A stretch of DNA of 64,000 nt, taken from contig JAQGDQ010000063.1 in NCBI GenBank assembly GCA_030141605.1, forward strand, positions 374,001 through 438,000. Reading direction: 5' to 3'. The position numbers and the translations under genes are program-made. The notes under the pieces are model-generated. The model was not told the DNA's origin and ran no database searches. It was given only the letters and a program-made list of their open reading frames with translations. Positions 35,034-64,000 of this stretch are shown piece after piece (within the stretch, counting starts at the first letter, position 1; each line of letters opens with the position of its first letter). This DNA comes from Tubiluchus corallicola (lineage: Eukaryota > Priapulida > Priapulimorpha > Priapulimorphida > Tubiluchidae).

Positions 35034-37904
35034 ATGTCGTTGCACGGAGATGGGGTTAATCGCACGATGCTGCCTATGGATGGATACAGTAGTTATGCTG
35101 CTGCAAATCAAGCTCAAGAACAAGATGCTAATTCTGCTCTTATGGAGCTGGACATTGGGTTGAGGTCACCGAAAATTGGTGAGCAAAGCGAAGCCATTGT
35201 ACGATTTCCATGCCTTTTTCAAAAATATCCATTTCCTATTCTTATAAATTCTGCGTTTCTGAAACTCGCTGATATCTTTCGAACAGGTAACAACTTCTTG
35301 AGGCTGTGTGTTCTTCGAGTGACTCAGCAAAGCGAAAAACATTTGGAAAAGATCTTGAATGTCGACGAGTTACTAAAAAAGATTTTTTCTGTCATTTATA
35401 GTAATGATCCATTAGGCAGAGCCTTGACTTTGCAGACTCTTGGCAGTTTGGCACCTATAATCTCAGAAAGGAAGAATGTACATCACAGTATTCGCACTAG
35501 TCTTGACTCAAATGATACCGTGGAAGTAGAAGCAGCCATTTATGCCGCTAAACAGTTTGCAGCTTGCTCTAGTGTCTTTGCTACGAATATATGTGACAAG
35601 ATATCTGATATAATTGGTGGCCTTGCAACTCCTGTAGAAATGAAATTAAAACTGATACCAATTCTTCAACACATGCACAGAGATCCTCGTACATCAACTA
35701 GGGTGAGACAAATGTGTAATGACATGTTACCTCTTTATCCAGCTGAAAACTTTGTGTTGATTACATTGCATACTCTAACACAACTTTCTGCTGTTTCGCT
35801 TTTAGATATCTCAGAACAAATACAACTACTACTTACCTACTTGACAAACGACTCTCGGAGCGCGGTCAAGTTATTGTGCCTAAGAGATTTGAAGAAATTA
35901 GCTCAGATTGCACCACATTTATGGAATGAGAAAGCTCTAGTGATGTTAATAAATAACTGTGTTGATGATACACATTCAGAAACAGAATTGCAACTGTCAT
36001 CATTAAAAGTACTAACCACTCTAGCAAAAACGATAGCAGTGGAAAAATTAGATGTCAGTAGCCAATCACAACTGATTCGATTCTGTTTGGATACTTGTTA
36101 TAGTTGTTGTGTTGTGACATCCTCTCAAGCCATTCAGCTTGGAACTGCACTCATTTTACATAAAAGCAACATGTTAGCTGAATTTCTGCAGCAAATATTT
36201 TCAGCTATAGAAATGCATATTGTAAATGCAGCCAGTAATGTAACACAATCAGATAAAGTTGCATTTAAGAACATACTTAAATGTTCTATTGACTTGTGTT
36301 TCTTGCGCGATAATTGCACAGCTGACGTAGTTTTGGCCATGTCTGAGGTCTTGTTGGTTGTTGATCGAAGCACTGCAATCATGTTATGTGAAGCACTAGC
36401 AGCAATTGGCAGTAAAAAGCCTGAGGTACTGAATAGCTGCATCACCCAAATTCTGAGTTGCTTAAATACTTTAGCGGGAAGTGCAGCAGGTCAATCTGAC
36501 AAGGTTTTGGTATTGTTAACAACAGTCTTACTTCAGCTTAACCAAGCTAGGATTGAACCTCATGTTTTTTCGGTGATCCAAATGACAATAGATAAAAGCA
36601 GTCAATGGGACAGGTTCTGCATTGCAAGGCAATCAGCTAGATACGGTCATCACATTGTTGCAAGTACCATCTTTGAGAACTTGACTTCAGTAATTTCAAG
36701 TGAACATTTTTTCTTTTGGTTATGTGCACTAAGAGATTTTACTTTTGCTGAGACATCATTAAGTTCATCAACATCAAGCATGGAACATCACAGTGACAAT
36801 CTCAGTCAAGCAATAATGTCGTATCAGAAAGGAATGTCATCACTTAAAGCCGCTAACACTCCAAACTTTACATTTCAGTTTCAGAAAGATTTTGTAGAAT
36901 TAAGAGTGAGCACTTTGCAAGCACATGTAAAATTAAGACATGCATGTAATAGCCTACGCACTTGTCCACCACCAGCACTTACTATTGCCATAGGTGATCC
37001 ATTGCAACGCTTAGGCAAGGTTGGTATGCAGCTGCAAGAAAGGTTGAGGCAATTTCAGAATTTAAGCGGTCGTTACAATACTCTGTACCAGTCTTGTTTC
37101 GATGCTGATTCTGTGTCGCTTGCCGTTATCCAAAAACTGCAGCTTTCGTGTCATTTAATGGCGCAACGAATAGATGCCGTGCTAAACAGCTGTTTATCAG
37201 GTAGACCCAGGAGTCGCTTATTCTCAGGTGGGGCAAAGAAAAATTTGTTGGCTGTTGCACAAGAAACTGTTCCATTAGAAGTAATGGCTCTGCAAAGTGC
37301 AATGATGACAATATTGTCATCTAGTACTGTACCACCAGGGCCTATTAATCATGAACATGCTAAGATGTTGGCAGATGCATCTAGATTTCTCATCAGTGTT
37401 CCATTGTGTTTCCCTAGATTTTTCTTTCAAACTCTTCAACAAACTAACATTAAGCTTGCATTCACTCCTCAACCAAAAAACACATGTGATCGTGCAATTA
37501 TCGTTTTCCATGAGACCAGCCTAGCATTAAAGGTGGAAGGTGTCATTCAGCACGGTACGAAACCTGGAATATTTCGGCGTGTACACAGCATCTGTCTGAA
37601 GGTCACATCTTCTTTGACAAAGCCAGAAATAGTTCGGCCAAATGTGAAGTTGCCTACAATTTCTGCTAGTGAAATAAGCAAAACTGCTGTTCCACACAAT
37701 GATTATTTCAGTCTACAGTTTTTGTTGAGTTTTCCTTTTCCAGGATTATATGTGTTACACATAGATACTTATATTGTAGATTGTGATGGAAAAAAGTGGT
37801 GCAGTGGTCCTCAGAATACTCTCCTGGTGAAATCACTTCATGATAGTACACATGCTGGGCAGCACAGGTCTGCATTACAATTTCAGACACAGAGATTTCC
37901 CTGA
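35034..37904 (+). CDS. INTS7: Integrator complex subunit 7, intron-free coding region
   Basis: INTS7 is a helical-repeat subunit of the Integrator complex, which cleaves snRNA 3' ends and terminates promoter-proximal RNA polymerase II; it belongs to the complex backbone with INTS1 and INTS2. The 956-residue product is almost the length of the vertebrate protein. Family hallmarks near the N terminus are DANSALMELDIGLRS, FQKYPFPILINSAFLKLAD, NNFLRLCVLRVTQQSEKHLE and ERKNVHHSIR, followed by LATPVEMKLKLIPILQHMH. Residues ~30-600 look like ARM/HEAT-type helices; the C-terminal ~150 are β-rich (IIVFHETSLALKVEGVIQ). I chose the ATG at 35034 because the bases before it look like splice acceptors (CCAG at 35018-35021, TTAG at 35024-35027); an upstream exon could add four residues. 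Unlike its neighbours it has no introns in the body. The stop is TGA at 37902-37904. Confidence 0.96.
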   Translation: MSLHGDGVNRTMLPMDGYSSYAAANQAQEQDANSALMELDIGLRSPKIGEQSEAIVRFPCLFQKYPFPILINSAFLKLADIFRTGNNFLRLCVLRVTQQSEKHLEKILNVDELLKKIFSVIYSNDPLGRALTLQTLGSLAPIISERKNVHHSIRTSLDSNDTVEVEAAIYAAKQFAACSSVFATNICDKISDIIGGLATPVEMKLKLIPILQHMHRDPRTSTRVRQMCNDMLPLYPAENFVLITLHTLTQLSAVSLLDISEQIQLLLTYLTNDSRSAVKLLCLRDLKKLAQIAPHLWNEKALVMLINNCVDDTHSETELQLSSLKVLTTLAKTIAVEKLDVSSQSQLIRFCLDTCYSCCVVTSSQAIQLGTALILHKSNMLAEFLQQIFSAIEMHIVNAASNVTQSDKVAFKNILKCSIDLCFLRDNCTADVVLAMSEVLLVVDRSTAIMLCEALAAIGSKKPEVLNSCITQILSCLNTLAGSAAGQSDKVLVLLTTVLLQLNQARIEPHVFSVIQMTIDKSSQWDRFCIARQSARYGHHIVASTIFENLTSVISSEHFFFWLCALRDFTFAETSLSSSTSSMEHHSDNLSQAIMSYQKGMSSLKAANTPNFTFQFQKDFVELRVSTLQAHVKLRHACNSLRTCPPPALTIAIGDPLQRLGKVGMQLQERLRQFQNLSGRYNTLYQSCFDADSVSLAVIQKLQLSCHLMAQRIDAVLNSCLSGRPRSRLFSGGAKKNLLAVAQETVPLEVMALQSAMMTILSSSTVPPGPINHEHAKMLADASRFLISVPLCFPRFFFQTLQQTNIKLAFTPQPKNTCDRAIIVFHETSLALKVEGVIQHGTKPGIFRRVHSICLKVTSSLTKPEIVRPNVKLPTISASEISKTAVPHNDYFSLQFLLSFPFPGLYVLHIDTYIVDCDGKKWCSGPQNTLLVKSLHDSTHAGQHRSALQFQTQRFP

Positions 37905-40664
37905 ATATGTATGTATATTATATACATGTGTCTGTATCTAATGATGGCCAATTAGTAATAAGTTATGTATATAACTATACATATATTATGTATGTATGTT
38001 TGATAATGCAAAGTAAAAGTTTTCATTTCGATAGTTTTACCTGAAATGAAACCACTAAACTAGCCATATAAGGCAAAGGACTTGCTGTAACCTATCAGCA
38101 ACTGAATATAATAATGTTCTTGTTTACTAGTAATGCATTTTTTTTAATTAGAATAATAGTTATAGTTTTGCAGTGCAGCTCCAGTGAACTACTGTAACTA
38201 CTAACTGGATAGTTGCATTCAATATATATATCTAAATATTATATTTATTATTTAACATTTAATAGCCTTATTTATAAAAGCATCTCTTGTATCAAGCCAT
38301 ACACTGCTGCAAAATACCTAAATTTCATGTACATTATTAGCTAAATCGCGATGTGTAACAGATGAACAAATTCAGAGATATAATTATATTGTATGCAGTT
38401 CAGTCTTGTAAGACAGATTTGAAAATGTACCATAATGAAAAGATTTTAACAATTATGTTTGCTTGACTAAAAAGGTAAAGAGTAGCAACAAACTAGAGAC
38501 ATACACGCTTATATGTTTAGTAAATTTGCACATTGTAACATACACATTTCTTTTTTTCATTGTACCATTCTCGACAGTTAGTTCAAATGCAAAACGAGTG
38601 ATTTTTACATAATGACACCTTACACTTTATTTTTCACATGACCATTGTTACAGATAGTTCTCTAAACAGAAGCTTGATTTCTTCAAATATTAGATGCACA
38701 ATAATTATAATTTATTACAAAGTGTAGTGATTGATAAAATAAATTCTGACTGTGAAACAACCACAAATGAGACAATCATTATAGTCAGTTATTTAAAATG
38801 ACAATGATAATACATTTTCAAACACAAAACTGCACAAAATTTTTAATCTTGCAGACACAATGGAAACGAGTAATAGTACATAAATAATCAAACGTAAAAA
38901 ATGCTAAAATAACAAGGACAACTATCGCTTTTCAATCAAAAATTCAAGTAGACTAGAGTTAACTAGAACAAATAAAAAAATCTTCATATTACAGAATAAT
39001 ATCTCTAAAGTGAGTCACTACAAACAGAACTATCAACATCTATAAAACATGCAAGTTATAAACTGCAGATTACATTGTTTAAGACTACTTCTATATGTGA
39101 TTTTTTACTTACAGTATATTATATTATGCAATATGAAACGCATAAAACAAGTAATTATATTGTTGGTCTGTTTACTAAAGTGCACTATGATCACTAAACT
39201 GCACATTACTCTATTTAAATCAAGACAAATACAATCACAGCAAAAACAAACACCTATTATTTATATATAAATAAGAACAATTAATAAAAATGAAATAGTT
39301 AATATAACACTTACCGAAGAGATGTATTTAATAAAAATACGTAATACTATACTGTACTGTGCATGAACACAAGATGTATAAGAGGTGGTCAAAGGCATAA
39401 ATTATAATGAATAACAACCACAACATAAAAATTTTAAATAATTTACTATGCTAACTATTGCATGAGAAGAAAAATGGGCACACAATGTAAAACATGGGTT
39501 ACAAAAGAAAATGAGTAGCTTATTATTGTAATGGCTTTAATTAAAAAAAACTTCACCCAGTCTCTACTAGATGATAAAACTAATAATTACAATTACATAT
39601 TATGATGTATTTTACATTACAAAATGTTTAAGGGATTTGATGTGAATCAATCTGTCTTGTTTAGCTGCTTCATGGACTGGGTACATAACTTATAATCATC
39701 ACACCAATAAAAAATGACAGACTATATAACACTCATTGCTAAAGCAAAAATGGCCACATTTTCTACTGAAAGAAACTATAGTGAAACTAAGACAGAATAC
39801 TGGTTCACATAAAATTGTACAACAATCAAATTGATATTTGTATTTGAGAAGCTCCTGTAATTGGGCTGTAGATCAGCAAGTGAAACACATCATTAATGAT
39901 GACTAAGATAAAATTTAAAAGTTCATTTCTATGACTGCAATCACTACAGCAACCTACTATAAAGATAAATAAATGTATTAATTTTCAATTAAAAACGTTA
40001 CTATGCTAAGTTATTCACACACGGATATATGCATAGATCTGTACAATTCAAAAAACGGACATTGTAATAACGAAATGCTATAATGATATGGTGGTCCAGA
40101 AATGCAATTTGTAAACTTGCCTGAAAAAATGTTAACATTACAACCACATTATTTATCTACTACCTAAGCCTAATTTATACACGTTTAAAGCTAAAGCAAG
40201 AAATGTATACAATTCTGTTGAAACAGTGATACATGTACAAAAATGTTTTACAATCACGGTGCAGCATTGCCACCATGTGATTCCGCCATATTTAGATTTC
40301 TGATTAAAATATTAAGAAAAATGTTTACTAGTTCTAATTCTTTATTATTTACGATATTATAAAAACATGGTTGCTGCCCTCATTGCTCAGGCAGGTAAAT
40401 AAAAATACATGTCTTGTACTAATAGTATCGCTCACTTCAAATAGCCAAGTAAAATATTAGTATCGAAGTGTACCTTTGATAACATCCTTAATAATGAGTT
40501 ACAGAAAGGTCCTACCCAAGTAACATAGTAGGTCCTGCGATTTAGTGCTGAATGCTGCTTTGAAATGTCTCACAAACTGTACAAAAAATGAGACAACTAA
40601 ATCGAGTATTCTTTTCCTTTTTCAAATATATTTAAATCTCCGCAAAAATTGTTTTTTATACATT
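37905..40664. other. AT-rich gap between convergent INTS7 and otopetrin genes
   Basis: Presumed 3' UTRs of both genes. AATAAA occurs on the plus strand at 38738-38743, and TTTATT (AATAAA for the minus-strand gene) at 40341-40346. In DNA this AT-rich such words are common, so neither is firm. I see no coding region, repeat array or RNA gene. Confidence 0.45.
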
Positions 40665-63274
<22,610 letters not shown>

Positions 63275-64000
63275 CTGTAAACAATAATTACAGACATGCA
63301 CGTAACAATATGGACAAACACATACTGTAAGCAATTAAATTCAGATAATTTGTTTGAATTTGAAAAAATATTTCTGAGCAATGAACTTTGCTGATTGTGA
63401 ATCACAGTGGAAATTTTCTTACTTTACGTAAAATTTACGACTAAATTTCAACTAATGTTAAATCAGATAAAGTCATTGTAAAGAAAAGATAATATTTCTC
63501 AAATTTTGCATCATTTTTGCAACTAATATTATAACAGGTAGCGATGAGCTCCTTAATGAAAACTTCAAAAGGTCCATTATTAAATTTTAGTATTAACAAC
63601 GTGCGTTTCACATAAAATATAAGCATGCCTTGAGTACAGACTAATTTTAAATAGCAAACCCCTGTTCTCAAGATAACATTAAAAATAGCATGACAATGCC
63701 CAAGAGAAAACTAAAACAGAGGTAAAGTTAATTTAATAAAAGAAAAAACCAGTGCGAAGAATACGTAAAGCAAATTAGTCAAAGGCGTGTGACAGGTCCA
63801 TAGTAGTTAACACAAACGTGCCTTTAATAGAAAAAGAAACACACAAAAATTCTAACTTAATTAATATTTGAAATGGTCTCGCACAGAGTATGCAACCATT
63901 TCATAATACACTCTAGACATAACTCACACTCATTCAGGACGAGGGAAAACAATTCTACGTGACAATGCAGTTTAAAAAAAATTAGCCAAGTTGCACTAAA

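Overview
This window is nuclear DNA from an invertebrate animal. Multi-exon genes have GT-AG introns of about 0.3 to 4 kb, non-coding DNA is AT-rich, there are long (GA)n/(CT)n tracts, decayed LINE and hAT-type transposons are present, and all three genes belong to animal families (CNK scaffold, Integrator subunit 7, otopetrin). The proteins align readily with vertebrate relatives, so this is a slowly evolving lineage such as a sponge, cnidarian or lophotrochozoan. I cannot name the species.

Layout. (1) 187-26813, plus strand: a complete CNK (connector enhancer of KSR) gene that I assembled as 21 coding exons with consistent splice phases, about 1544 codons. Its order is SAM, CRIC, PDZ, linker, PH, a very large Ser/Asp-rich exon, a coiled-coil segment and a C-terminal -ETEV PDZ ligand. 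Its introns hold two hAT-like non-autonomous elements, a degenerate tandem repeat, a LINE 3' remnant and a tRNA-Thr-like pseudogene with an encoded CCA. (2) 26814-34380, intergenic: a broken CR1-like LINE on the minus strand, a foldback element with ~185-bp inverted arms, and a degenerate direct repeat. (3) 34454/35034-37904, plus strand: INTS7 in a single long coding exon, with one probable intron just upstream. (4) 37905-40664: AT-rich gap between convergent genes. (5) 40665 to beyond the right edge, minus strand: an otopetrin proton-channel gene. Seven 3' exons encode the 12-helix channel; two Ser/Pro-rich exons and several alternative 5' exons, all joined through the same splice phase, would give different cytoplasmic N termini.

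The three genes have no obvious shared pathway: Ras/MAPK scaffolding, snRNA 3' processing and transcription termination, and proton conduction. The most interesting points are the convergent alternative first exons of the otopetrin (one carrying an extra hydrophobic segment), the intron-free INTS7 body among intron-rich neighbours, and the 656-codon single-exon insertion in CNK. I found no CRISPR, prokaryotic or viral system. All exon joins come from reading splice sites and phase by eye, without transcript evidence.
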